A stretch of 64,000 bases of DNA from Populus alba (taxonomy: Eukaryota; Streptophyta; Magnoliopsida; Malpighiales; Salicaceae), in the NCBI RefSeq assembly GCF_005239225.2, contig NC_133301.1, forward strand, positions 253,001 to 317,000. Reading direction: 5' to 3'. Numbering within the stretch: position 1 is the first letter of the stretch; each line of letters opens with the position of its first letter. Shown one piece after another: positions 36,250 to 48,470 of this stretch. Both the position numbers and the translations under genes were made by a program. The notes under the pieces were generated by a model. It made no database searches. It had not been told where the DNA came from and worked only from the letters and a program-made list of their open reading frames with translations.

Positions 36250-37770
36250 AGAATCATGTTTGTTCAGCCATATTTGTTTAAACATTACTGGTAATCCTTT
36301 CTGGCACATGTAGTCTCGGACCGCCAGTACTGGTATAACTTGGGGCCATCAGCAATGGCCCTATGAGTGAGGTTCGTCGGCCCATTGGTATGCGAAAAAG
36401 TTAAATTTGAAGATGGGTTGGCCACCCGTAGAGCAGCTCTTGCTGCCTTTGTTAGATACTTTTATGGATCGGCCCCTGGATATTTCGGTTTTATGATCAA
36501 TGACTGACCCAGAGTTTGCAGCCTAGTTTAAACTTTTTGTTTTTCATTTACAAGGTTCGAATCCCAGATATCTTGGAGGTAGAGCATCCCTTGTTCCTTT
36601 TAGTTATCTTCTTGTAAAGGGGCAAGGGGAGGGGCGTACAGGTTAAACGCCAAAAGATAACTTTCTATCTGGTCAAATGCCCCATGAGGAACCTAGCTAC
36701 TCTAGTAAGCAAGAGTGGTCAAGGATATAGTTGGAGTGGTCAATGATATAGTTGGGTTAGGTTTTTGTTAATTATTGTATCCAATTTAATTTATAATATT
36801 TTACAAATTTGATTCATTCAAATTTCTTCGGACATGAGCAGTTAGATATATTAGGAAGGGCTGATTTTTTATTTTTTATTTATAGATATCACAAATATTT
36901 ATTGTTAGGTTTATATTGTCAGGTTATAAGTTATAAATTGTAACAAATAATTTAGACTTAATATATTAGCTAAATTAATCGACTAAAATGAAAGAATTAA
37001 TTATGAAAAAAGGATACAAAATATAACAGAAAGAAAAGAAAGAATGAAGACGTATATTGTTTGGATTGAGTTGGCTGAGTTTTAAAAATACTAACTCATT
37101 ATCTAACTCAAGATATTTGTTTTTTAAATGATTTATCTACTGTAATCTATAATATATTATCCGAATTTAATGAATTGGATGGAGTTAGATAATGCAAATC
37201 CTACTGGTAGTCTATATTATCATGATGATAGTTTTGAACAGCCTTAATTACTGGTGTGAATCTTGAATTACGTATTTGTATTGATATACAGGCGGGGCCA
37301 GGAATTGGTATACAGATGTGGAGTTTTTGCAGCACCACCACCTACTCTTCAAGCCTCTATATATGTTTACTTGTATATTTTTTAATTTGTAGGATCAGCC
37401 TTCAGCTTTGTCAGGCGTTTCATTTACCAGACCGCAAGCAAGCATGATCATTTGTTGGACTTATTGTTTGTTTTGTGCTCGCTTTTTTGATGAAATAAAT
37501 CATTTGTCGATGACTAACAATATTTAAAAAAACTCAAAGAGGGGATATATAGAAAACGAAGATGCATTACAGCGAGTTCAATTCCTACGTAAAAATATCA
37601 AAATATCACGACTCCAAGTTTCTGGGCATTTTTCTTTCTTAATACCCGTGCTTAGACAATGAACATAAATATTGGGAACTGAAACATGCTTAAGCCTTAA
37701 TCTATTGCATACTAGCTACTTAGCAAACTTGTCGAATTTGCATATGATCATCTGAATACTCTCTCTCTCT
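36250..37770. other. Intergenic region between coiled-coil and NAC genes
   Basis: No gene is supported. A Pol III B-box-like motif ggttcgaatcc occurs at 36554-36564 within a stretch unlike its AT-rich neighbours (36300-36720); this could be a decayed tRNA-derived SINE, but no A box or poly-A end was found. The rest is AT-rich. Confidence 0.4.
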
Positions 37771-37778
37771 ATCTGATC

Positions 37779-40700
37779 TCAATATGCAGGCCAGTAGTTC
37801 TCCAAATCCATGCAATGTTGCATGCCCATGAATCTGTTGCTAGGCCCATTTGCATTGTTCATTTCTGCACCATAAGCAGCCTGCTCTACAGCATAAGAAC
37901 TAGTACTGGTCATCATGGAGGGTGTCACATCGTGTTGATTCATAACCGGAGGTGGCATTGGTCGCAGAACCGGTTGTGAGGTAGCCCCTCCAAGATTCAA
38001 GTTCAACCCTGATACAGTAAAGCATCCTCCTGCTCCTCCTCCAACGGAGTAAGGATTATTCAATGGGGATTGCATTGGTAGATTAATACCACTTGAACCA
38101 CCAGCCCTGAAAACCCTTGCAAGCTCTGCCTGAAGTTCTGCATTACCCATCATGTAGTTTCTTCCAATGGGGAGCTGGAAGTTGTCTGCAGCTTGCATCA
38201 TCTGTGAAGGCATAACACTTGGTCCTATTTCGAGGTTGTATAAGGGATTTCCTGCTCTTGATTGGTTTGAGGGATATTTCTTCGCTCCTGCACTCTTTTG
38301 GAAGATGCGGCAAACCACCCATTCATCCTGCTGGATCCACAATTCCACATACAGCACGTATAGTTATATATGCTAATAATATATATTTTGGGAACAATAA
38401 ATGAAAATATTTTCCTTTTGCTTTCTGATATTAATTTGTGTCCTAGCTATAGTGACAAGATGTGATACCTCTTTTGACTCATGATCAAATCGAAGAGGAC
38501 AATATATCTTAATTGTTTTTTTAGTTTTTCTTTTTGTTCAAATAAAAGGTTTTCTTTTTCTAGAAATGTTCAAATAGTAGATTTTGAGCACCTTATGGAA
38601 TGTTTCCTTTAGTATAAGAAGCATAGAGACTAATTATCGTAAATTTAAATCAATTCACCCATTTTTTACTTTGCTGTTTAAAAAATATCCTTTGGTATAT
38701 TACATGCACTTTTCTACATGCTTGAATTAGTATTTTTTTTTCCCTTTACTCCAATAAGTTGACTTGATTTTTTCTTTATTTTAAGAAGTTGACTTAATGA
38801 TTAGGAAGGTATGGTTTTTTTTTTTTTTATTTCACAGGTTAAATTAACTAGGGTTAACATTTAAAAATATTTATTAATTTTTTTCAAAATATATCAAAAT
38901 TTAGGGATTTAAGATTGTTCGACGACTCTAGGTAGATGTAAAAATTGGTTTGAGGATATTTTTTTTATTTTAAAAAAAATTATTATGGATAATTGAAGCT
39001 ATTAAAACTACTTTTCTACCTACTTAAATTATTATTATTATTATTTAGAATTGAGGCTGTTAGATCTAGGAGAGTATATTTGTTATACTCAATTGAAATT
39101 CTTCTATATTTATACTATATTTATTATTTATTAGATAATATTTTTTAATATCTACACCATATTTATTGAATTTATGATATCCAATTCTCTATTATCTAAG
39201 TAATATTTATTATTCAATATAAAACAAAAAAAATATTATATATGTGTGTGCGTGTCATACTAATGTATATATTTTGGGGTCGGGTTTTGTATAAAACTCA
39301 ACAATATTCATTATTTGGATGAAGTAATTATTTATTTATTTTTTCATTCAACTCATTTGAGTAAGTTAGTATCCATCAGGTAATGGAAAATTGTGATCCA
39401 TAATTAATTAAACTTAATTTAAATATATAATAACCGAGTTTAAATTCTTTCCAAAACTTTTAAATCACAAATGGGTGTTCATATCTTAATATCTTGTATT
39501 GCTTTGTTCACTAACAGAGTAACAGCTAGTAACCAGCTAGAATCTATTTCGTTTTCAAGGTGATTTCTCTGGAGCTATGAAATGAATAATTAATGGAAAA
39601 TCAAAAGAACCAAAAACTATATTATTATGCAAAGAATATATATCTTAAAGACAAGATTTATCCTCAACTCTACCATACTAAATCATATTCCCTTAATAAA
39701 AAGGTGATGAAAGAGCTCAGCTCGCCCTGTAGCAGTCATTAATTTCTAAGAAGATCCTCGGAAAATTAATGGCCAGTAAAAAACATGTTAACAAGACAAA
39801 ACCAACTATTTTCCATGCACTTTTTGAGAAAGATTATTGGTCCTTGGAGAAAAATTTCAAAAAATATGTATGATTAATTTCTATATTTTCCATGAATAAA
39901 TATCATGTAGGGTTTCAAATTCTTCACAATATAATGAACAGAAACAGGCACACACACAGAGATATATACCTTGGAAGCTCTAAAGGCAGCTTTAGCGTGG
40001 ACACGATATTCATGCATGACCCAATTGGTTTTCTCTCCCCTGGGAGCTCTCCCTCTGTAGAAAACCAACGTCTTCTTCATCCCAACTAGCTGTGACGTGA
40101 CACTGTTGAAGATCTCCTTATCTTTTCCGGTAGTCTTCCAGTATCCGGTATTTGTTGCCCGGTTTGTTCTCACACCAGTTGGATATTTTCGATCTCTAAG
40201 ACTGAAGAAATACCACTCCTTTTCTCCCATTTTTGCTTTTCCTGATTAAGAGCCAACAAATTTGAAACAATCAAGGATCTACTCATAGATTATACATTAA
40301 GGAATTTGCTTATGTTTGGTGAGAAATTAAGAGAAACAAGAGAAGAGATGTATTAATTGTATAAGAAGATAGATCTATGATCCCAAAGTAGAACAAAAAA
40401 TTGAATATGGTTATTTATGTCAACACTCTTGTCAAAATTGTATCATAAGCCATTTGAAAACCCTAAATCGTGTTGCAAACCCTAACTCATAAGTGATGAG
40501 GGAAAGGAAAAAAAATCATCAAGCCATCATGGTTTGAAAGGATAAATAGAACGGATTTTGACAAATCAAACATTTTCTTCTTGAAGGTTCGCTAGCTGCT
40601 TGATTTCTTCTTTTAAAAACTCAAAAGCTGGAAAACAGATTGATGGATCAAGCCAATTTCAAGCTGATTTTCAAGAGTGCTCTAGCAACTAGATCTCAAG

Positions 40701-40879
40701 TCAAAACTACCTGGAAGATCCCATGGTTCGCACTTGTTGAGATCTACATCACCGATGGCTCTACATGAGAAATCTGCATCTGAAATCTTGTTTTGAAGAT
40801 AGTAAGTTATGAGCTCTTCATCTGTCGGGTGAAACCGAAATCCCGGTGGCAAAGTCTCCTCCTTTGCATCTCCTTCCAT
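37779..40879 (-). CDS. NAC domain transcription factor (NAM/CUC-like group)
   Basis: Plant-specific DNA-binding transcription factor with the usual three-exon NAC structure. Exons in coding order: 40879-40711, 40241-39970, and 38330-37779 (or 38327 if the next in-phase acceptor is used, since CAGCAG gives a tandem NAG choice). The longer form is 330 residues. Subdomains A-E are all present: [19 protein letters not shown] (A, about 10-28), [13 protein letters not shown] (B), [20 protein letters not shown] (C), [13 protein letters not shown] (D, TTGKD where many members have ATGKD), and [20 protein letters not shown] with WVMHEYR, then [12 protein letters not shown] (E). The C-terminal activation region is rich in N, G, M and P and ends in DLENYWPAY. 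The miR164 target site known from the NAM/CUC/NAC1 group is not seen in its coding sequence. It is expected to act in the nucleus; the developmental role cannot be assigned. Confidence 0.93.
38331..39969 (-). other. Long second intron of the NAC gene
   Basis: About 1.6 kb, AT-rich, with no embedded gene or recognisable element. Its donor (AAG|GTATAT) and acceptor (CAG) are canonical. Confidence 0.7.
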
Positions 40880-40931
40880 GCCCTTCTCCTTCCCAATTTG
40901 TTTCTTCCCTTTATCACTTATAGGATTCTGT

Positions 40932-41280
40932 ACTACATCGAAACGACATGGATGAAATGATCAAAATTTCCAAAACCCTAAAACCATAAAATTTGAAAAA
41001 AAAAAACATTTAAGCTCTTATGTGTTACGTACAAAGGATCAAATATCTTCCCAAGTAACAGGAAAGATGATCCAAGAAATGAAAAACTTGTTTGGAACAA
41101 AATTTTTGATAGCTAACTAGTAGCTTACTTGCATGGATACCAGACAAGATTCTTCGGTTAGCTAGGTTTCGATATTTCTCATATGATCAACATCATTAGT
41201 TTTTGATAAAATATGGATAACTTGAGAGACTCTAGACAACAAAAGCAGTATACAAAAGTTAAACCTTTTCTTGCTTACCA
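40932..41280 (-). other. Possible 5' UTR intron of the NAC gene
   Basis: On the minus strand a donor GCATG|GTAAGC lies at about 41280 and an acceptor GTACAG at about 40932, some 50 bases before the start codon at 40879. They would define a leader intron of about 350 bases. Inference from splice signals only. Confidence 0.3.
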
Positions 41281-41299
41281 TGCACACGAAATCAGCTGG

Positions 41300-44200
41300 G
41301 AATTTAAGCTCTGAAATCAAGAAAAGATACGAAGGTGTGTGTCTATGAAGCTCTCAACTACTATGGGTCTTCACATACAAGGTGGTATAGGAATGATTTT
41401 AATAAGATGGAAGGTCATAGAAGAAATCCTTGTTTAAGATACTATATATTATATTATATTTAGCTGCAAATATGTTATGCAACTAAATTAAAACAACATG
41501 ACCTAAAATAATACCAGGCTGTAACAAATTAATAGCGATAAATGTAGAGTGATAAATATAATAAATAAATCTATCAAAACATATGTTTCATTATTTGAAA
41601 ACAAAAATTTATTAGATCATAATTTAAATCTCTATTTTTCAAATATGTAAGGGTTTTTATAGACCAACAACCGCATCGATTGATTTGGCTATACCTCTAC
41701 CCTACATTTATCGGTGTTAATTTGAATAATTTATCATTATAAAAAAACAAATATAGTATAGTTTAATATGAAGATTTGGACATGCAAGTAGGACGACGAA
41801 GTTGCAATCACTATATTGTCCACTGATGCACGTAAACCCCCGTTTCCACTGGGGCAAAAACAACATCCCAACAAGCCACGTGGTCGTGGGGCCCTTACTT
41901 GAATCCATATGCCTAATAACCAATCGGTTTCTTCCACATCAGCAAGCCACGACTGCCCTAGTCTTGTTCCAATGGTAGTGAACAATAAGGTAGAAAGAGT
42001 CAAAAAAAAAAAAAAAAAAAACACAGGCGGCTCCTCCTAATTTGTGCATTTCATTCATTGATTAGTCTATGTTAGCTAGGGTTTCATTTCAGCTTAGTCC
42101 ATTAGCTTAGGGTTTGCATCTCCATAGATTTATAGCATTGTGTTTCATGAAGGGTAAAAGAAGGCACACCAAATCCCTGTATTTCAGTCAATATTTGCAT
42201 TTCTCCATGATAGGTAGAAGAGAGAACGACGACTAGCTGGCATAGCTAGCGAAGGCAGAAGCCATATCTATAGCCCTTGATTTAAAAACATGATGCCCTT
42301 GAATTCGAGGGAAAGAAAATATGAAAAGTGATGGGAAATCTTGGAAGCCAAAGAGAGAAAATGACTAGCTTGAGCACTACTACGCTTTTGTACTTTCTTC
42401 ATGAAAATGCTTCTTTGTATGGAAGGTCTTCGTTTTGGTACTTTCTTGTACGACCATAAATTCACACCAGGCACTTCACTCATCAAATAATAATAAATAA
42501 TAATAAAAAACCCTAGGCATCACCAGTTTATACATAATAAAAGAAAGAAAGCTGAATGATTAATGCTCAATTTTCTTTTGGGTATCTCAGTCATAGTAAT
42601 GAAATCCGGCTCGTACCCAAGCTAGGCACGAGTCGCGATGAATCAAAACAAGTTTGTTTTCAGTTTTTTCAAAGTTAAAACACGTTTATTTTGATTATGT
42701 CAATTAATCATGCTTTATTTGTCAATTAATGATGTAGATGCTACTGCCTGGCCTTCCTCAGACGGAATATTTTGGTTTACTGTTCTTTTTATCAACATAC
42801 ACGTGTTAGAAGTGGTACTAAAATCCTTAATTTCTCTTTAAATAAAATCTTCAGCTCATAATCAAGAAAAACAAATTCATAGTTTTATTCAGATTAATAT
42901 ACTCTTGCACCTCATATCTATGTCGATGACATTAATTTCTCAAATTTACTAACAAAGTAGGTTAAATAACTAATGGAGTCCCTAAGCAATTCATTCACCT
43001 TAATTACGAGTTATTGTGTAGCTTGTCGGAGACTTGTTATGATAATATATTGTAATTCACTGTTTATAAAGGTGGGTTAGTTATGATTTTGGAAAGATTG
43101 AGAGGGCTTGATTAACTTTGAATTATTGAGCTCGTCTTTGTCTTATGGAAATTGATCTATCTTAGCAGCAGACACCTATCACGATCTTCTGTTTACTTAC
43201 TCTATACTTCAACTATATAATTTCAATAAGGTCTTGATCAATCCTGCTGCCGAACCACCCAATCCTCACAAACAATCAGCTTTTCATGAACTAATTAGGA
43301 GATCAAGAGGAGAATGCATGGTTGAATGGCGCATATGCTTGATGATTGATCCTCGAATTGTTCAGCATTGTGAAAACACAACGATAAAAGGCAACCTAGC
43401 TAGCTACACCATAGAAAGACACGAGAGGAAGCTTAAGGATTGGCATCTCCTATGCATGCATGGCCGGTTTTGCATTAGTCATTGTCCTAAAAGTCCATTT
43501 TGCATTAGTCTCCTACCAGTGCATACTCCTCCCATTAATAAATTTTCACTAATTTCGTGCTCGATTGAGTGAATTCTGTTGAGCCAATCACCAATAGGGT
43601 AGATATTTTCTTGCCATGATCAAGGAGTTGTGTTCACATAATCTCACATGGATAGATGGAGTTAATTTCTTTTGATTTTATTATAAATAGCAAATCAAGA
43701 TCAAACATGAAGTATATTTTGTTAGATCTCTGTCGGTATAACCAGAAAGCAAGATCACAACCTAGCAGCTAGGCATAGATTGAAGATTGCAAGGCTACTT
43801 GTTTTCCACTTCTAATTACAACTCCCCCCCTCTATTTTCTAATGCTACTGAAAGTCTCCACGAATGGTAGTTTATATAAGCAAAAACTATATGCCTCTTA
43901 ATTTGATTTATTAAAAAGAAAGGACTATGAAATAAAATATTTTTAGGATCATTTAACGGTCAAACACTGCATATATAAAGTGAACGCAATTAGGGTCTAA
44001 CTCTATGTTTAGTTATTTGGCCGACAATTGGATTTTTCGTTAGAGAGTCTTACATTCATCCTAAATTAATCGGATCACTTGATGCCAAACTCAAAATCAT
44101 TTTGTTATTGTGAATTATAATTAAAGATTTCGTGTTTGTTTGAGAGGAAAGAAGGAGGAAATTAGTTTAACTATACATTACCCTTTGGTTGCTTCCGAAA

Positions 44201-46140
44201 GTAAAATAATGTTTGATTATTGTTTTATGATAAAAAAAAATGATGACAGTTGAGATAGAGAGAACATGTTTCTATGTCCTTTCGATCTGTTCTGATAGAA
44301 ATTAATTTTAATAATATTTTAAAAATATATTTATTTTTACGTTTTTATTTTCTTCATCGTTATCAAACATGTTTGTATCTTTTTAAGACAAATTCGTAGA
44401 TTTAATGGAGGAGTGGTTGACATGCACTTGTCGTGAAGACTCTCTAGAACAATAAAAACCCTAATGTGGTTGTAGATTCATCCTTGGTATGCTACTTGTC
44501 AAACACTTCGAAATAAATATAAGAATATTGCTAATTGATCTCATGGTGACGTCTTTTCCGGCGTGTTTTAGCAAGAAATACGGTGATTAAGCAACTTTTA
44601 TAAACGAATATATAATTATGCGTGTGTTTACGTTCCAAGAAAAGAATTAATCAAGGAGAGATAATTTTGTTTCCAACGAGGGTGCAAAATATTCAAAAAG
44701 GTAGTTGCATGTCAATATTGAAGAAGTTATACGACAAGGAGATGTATGCTCAGATCATGTCAGGTTGTAAGAGTCCAAGTGCGTATGTTTCTTGTAGATT
44801 TTGTAGTCTCAAGATTTTGGGAGCAGTGAGAAATAGTGTAAGCATAATTCTGAAGGAGTTGAAGTACTCCTAGCTAGCTAGGGTTGCTTGAGCACCTTCC
44901 CTTGAATTATCCAAGAATGAAGCCATAGGCACTTGTTTTCAGCAAGCTAGCTACGTACGAGAGCTGAGCAAATTGCTTTATTTTACTAATTAATTTGTGA
45001 GAGGTAAATATTATCCATGGCTAATTAATCTTATTGATTGATGCTGATATAGTTTTCCTTCAAATAATAAAATTGATTAATCAGTATATATACTTGTATA
45101 GATTGAGAAGGCTAGAATATAACAGATTAATTCATCATCATTTTATAATGTGAATCGAGCTAGCTATTTTAAAAGAGTTCTAGGGCTACGAAATATGATA
45201 AATATCCAGGGGGGCAAAATTAAAGGTAATTAGCCTTCTTAAAGAAATTCAATAAATGCTTATGTTAACGATTTTTGCATAAAATTAATAATTTAAGCTT
45301 CTTGATGAGTTATATAAATGATTTTATATTATTTTTTTAATAGGTTAAGTAAAATTAATTTGAACTTGAAATTTAATTATACAATCTCATTATTATATTT
45401 ATGCTTAATTTTATTAAGTCTTATTACCATGATATTGTAATTAGTTTTATTAATTTTATTAAATATAATAAAAATAGTAAAATCCAAACTCATAATCTTT
45501 TGTTTTTTACTTATTAAGAAATCATTTAAATTAAAAAATTTAATATGTTGTATGTATAAGTCTATAAGAACTTGTGAATAATCTTATTTTACTCTCTAAT
45601 AATAGAATTTCTTAATGGAAGAACTAAACAGATTTTATTATCACATTCCAAAGTATTTGAAGATTTTCTAACTTCTTAATCCTTAATTTCCATTTATTGA
45701 TCAGTTATCTTTAAATTTTATAACTAATTATAATTTTAATTGGTTGAAATGTTGTAATAGTACTGTCAGACTTTTTTGGCCTTTTGTTCCCTTGAGAATT
45801 TCAAGTCAAATATTATGTTCTCACCGTTTTATTTCTATTTTTCTAATTAAATTATCATACATTAAAAAACATTCTTGGTGATAGCTTCATTACTATTAAT
45901 TCCATGTGGCTTATATTAATGGTTTGAATTGATATTAATAATTTCTTATTTTTATTTCAGTATATAGAGACCACCCAATACCCATAAGTTGTTGAAATTC
46001 TTCAATTTCCTTCCCTTTTATCGTCAAATATATATAACAAAATAAAATTTTAATTTCAAACACGTATCGTAGCCCATTCAAGAATACCTAAGAATAAATG
46101 GGCCAATAAATGACCTTCCTCTAGTTTTCAATTAGAGCCC
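41300..46140. other. Gene-free region upstream of NAC and of the tRNA methyltransferase
   Basis: No gene is supported. A GC-richer block at 41820-41960 holds a G-box (CCACGTGG at about 41876-41883) and could be distal promoter of the NAC gene. Open frames at 42268-42486 (minus, 72 codons, basic), 43234-43572 (plus, 112 codons) and 44622-44873 (plus, 83 codons) have no recognised homology or splice context. The remainder is AT-rich. Confidence 0.4.
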
Positions 46141-46159
46141 ATTGCAAGAAGCAAACACT

Positions 46160-46630
46160 GGAAACCCTAATTTGAATTTGTTCCCTCATCCTTCCGGTTA
46201 AGTTTATTCGATTTGCTAGAGGTTTTGAAAGCAATCAGACAACATTAGCTTTGTGACTTTCAGGTATCATCTCTTTCTTCTCTTCTCTTACACCACTTTG
46301 TTTCTGTTGCTGTAATGAAAGGAACGAAAAAGAAAAAAGAACGGAAACATCTATATTGCTTGTATGTCTTTTTGAGTAATGATGATTGAGTTTGTACATT
46401 ATGATTAGTAAGATATTGAGATTTAATTTGGTTCTTAGTTTTAATATTTTGGGGAATTTGTGAGCTTTTTAATGATTGGCACCTCCTTTTAGGTTTTTAT
46501 TCATCAAAGGAATTATAATGCTTTACTATGATGATGAACCTTTTGAGAGTGGATTAAATTCAAGCTTCTTTAATTTGGGGTTGAGAATTCTGTTTGTTAT
46601 TGTTTATGCAGTAGGTGGAGATAGACAGAA
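46160..46630 (+). promoter_or_regulatory. Leader region of the tRNA methyltransferase gene: telo-box and leader intron
   Basis: A telo-box (AAACCCTAA, about 46162-46170) lies upstream; these are frequent in promoters of plant genes for translation. A donor TTTCAG|GTATCA at about 46264 and an acceptor TATGCAG ending near 46611 define a likely 5' UTR intron of about 350 bases, with the start codon 20 bases after the acceptor. Inference from motifs. Confidence 0.45.
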
Positions 46631-47389
46631 ATGTTAGAAAACGAAGCAAACCCGACAATCAGTAAGTCAACTGGCTTGCCTAGGAAGCGTTTTTATCGAG
46701 CACGAGCGCATAGCAATCCGTTGAGTGATTCGCATTTCCCTGTTCCGATTTCTCCTAGTCATGTTGACTTCTCGCTTCATTACCCTCAATTCTTTTCCTT
46801 GTCTTGTGAAGTTGGCTGTATCAAAAGGGTTCAGTTTGCTGATATTGGTTGTGGTTTTGGGGGGCTTCTTGTTAGCCTTTCAACACTTTTTCCAGAGACC
46901 TTGATCATTGGGATGGAGCTTAGGGATAAGGTGGCAGAGTACGTTAAGGAAAGGATTTTAGCATTGAGGACAACAAATCCTGGTCAATATCAAAATGTCT
47001 CTGTAGTTCGCACCAATTCGATGAAGTACATTCCCAATTACTTTGAGAAGGGGCAACTTACAAAAATGTTTTTCCTGTTTCCTGATCCTCATTTCAAAGA
47101 GAAGAATCATCGCAGACGAGTGATCAGTCCACATTTGCTTGATGAGTATGCATATGTTCTTGAGGTTGGTGGAATTATCTATACGATTACAGATGTGGAA
47201 GAACTTGGAGAGTGGATGAAGACTTGTATGGATAATCACCCTATGTTTGAAGCCCTCACAGAGGAGGAACTTCAAGCAGATCCAGCCGTGAAACTCTTGT
47301 GTACAGCAACTGAAGAAGGGCAAAAGGTTGCTAGGAATGGGGGACAGACTTTTCAAGCAGTCTATAGACGTATTGCACTCTCTCTTTGA
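46631..47389 (+). CDS. tRNA (guanine-N7-)-methyltransferase (TrmB/METTL1 family)
   Basis: Catalyses SAM-dependent formation of 7-methylguanosine at position 46 of the tRNA variable loop; in eukaryotes it works with a WD-repeat partner (WDR4/Trm82). The coding region is one exon of 252 residues, close to the family norm. Motifs: a KRFYRARAHSNPLSD start typical of the eukaryotic type (about 19-33), SAM-binding motif I ADIGCGFGGLL (70-80), GMELR (94-98), RTNSMKYIPN (127-136) and the diagnostic FFLFPDPHFKEKNHRRR (147-163), with the C-terminal catalytic/anticodon-independent tRNA-contact region TITDVEELGEWM onward. It is expected in the nucleus and cytosol. The reading frame is intact and the start is the first in-frame ATG after the leader intron acceptor. 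Confidence 0.96.
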   Translation: MLENEANPTISKSTGLPRKRFYRARAHSNPLSDSHFPVPISPSHVDFSLHYPQFFSLSCEVGCIKRVQFADIGCGFGGLLVSLSTLFPETLIIGMELRDKVAEYVKERILALRTTNPGQYQNVSVVRTNSMKYIPNYFEKGQLTKMFFLFPDPHFKEKNHRRRVISPHLLDEYAYVLEVGGIIYTITDVEELGEWMKTCMDNHPMFEALTEEELQADPAVKLLCTATEEGQKVARNGGQTFQAVYRRIALSL

Positions 47390-47399
47390 TGCATATTGG

Positions 47400-48470
47400 A
47401 ACTCTTAGGCTGCTGATGCTCGATCAATAATGGGGATGAGTCATGACAGCCAATTTTGTAGGGTTTTTTTTATTGTTTTTTTGTTTTTAGTTGTTCTCGT
47501 TGGCTGTTTGCGGCCTCATTTTTATTTCGCAGTTTTACAAACATATGTTTCCCAATAGAGTTTTCCTGGCTGAAATCTGACTTGGAAGATATATGCGATT
47601 GTTTTACACATGGATTGTAAAATCAAAATAGTAATAAGATGAACACTTTTTTCTAAATTGTTATCTGTGTAACATCCTACTTCAGAATGAAAGTTGCATA
47701 TCATTCTCTTTTCTTGTTTTTCCCTCTGCTGTATCATGGTAAAGAAAAAGAACGAGGAAATCAACACAAACCAAGGGGGCTAGCTTTTCTGGTGTCATCT
47801 TCGCCATCACTTTGCTCTGTCAGCAAGTCCCTAGCAGGACTTTACTGCTTCCAGTCACTTATAGCCTACGCTAATTGCTCAAGTCATGTCCCTTTGGTTG
47901 TCATTCGCTGTCTACCCAATAATACCCAATATCACAATTCATTCTTGAAACCATCTTTTTGTCGGTCTGTAATTCTTCAAGGTATTTACAAGAAAACAAA
48001 AAAATTGGGCTCCTGTATATCAATCTATCATGATTGTTATACATTTTGACCTACTTTAATTTATTGTGTTTCAAAGCATGATCATTACATCATTATTCTT
48101 TAGGTTCTTTGTGGATTTAAATTTCATTTCAAACGAGAATTAACCCAGTGGTTAAGATCTTTAGAGGTTAAGAACCTTTCCATCTGGATTTTTCGTCAAA
48201 TTCACTACACCAAATACCCTGACAACTCAATGATCTTGTCAATTAACCAAACAATAACCGCTTCGCATTTATCTGATGTCAAGAATTGATGTGAAACCAG
48301 TTCAGGAATCATTCAAGCTTTGCATAAACATGAACAAGAAAATAGATCCATTTCATTTTTTCTTTTTATATGATGAAATAGCTATGACTGAATAGTGAAT
48401 AGAGAGCTCAAGTTTTCAAATTACTATTTTGCTCAAACAAGTATCCAACGAATGTATCGTGCGCACACAT
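47400..48470. other. 3' flanks between two convergent genes
   Basis: The tRNA methyltransferase gene and the minus-strand KH gene converge here. The 3' untranslated regions of both should lie within it. An open frame at 47687-48049 (plus) has no recognised homology. A phrase at 48142-48165 (aacccagtggttaagatctt) resembles a Pol III A box but no matching B box follows. Confidence 0.45.

Noticed and set aside
37779..38357. miR164 target site in the NAC gene
   Set aside because: The third exon was read for the conserved EHVSCFS-type stretch that carries the site; it is absent.
42268..42486. 72-codon basic open frame on the minus strand (MMSEVPGVNLW..)
   Set aside because: Considered as a small peptide gene, but no family, leader or conserved motif was recognised.
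43234..43572. 112-codon open frame on the plus strand
   Set aside because: No homology, no plausible neighbouring exons, irregular composition.
47687..48049. 120-codon open frame in the 3' flank of the tRNA methyltransferase gene
   Set aside because: Lies between convergent 3' ends, with no domain; probably chance.
48142..48165. tRNA-like A-box phrase
   Set aside because: No B box at the proper distance and no cloverleaf could be drawn.
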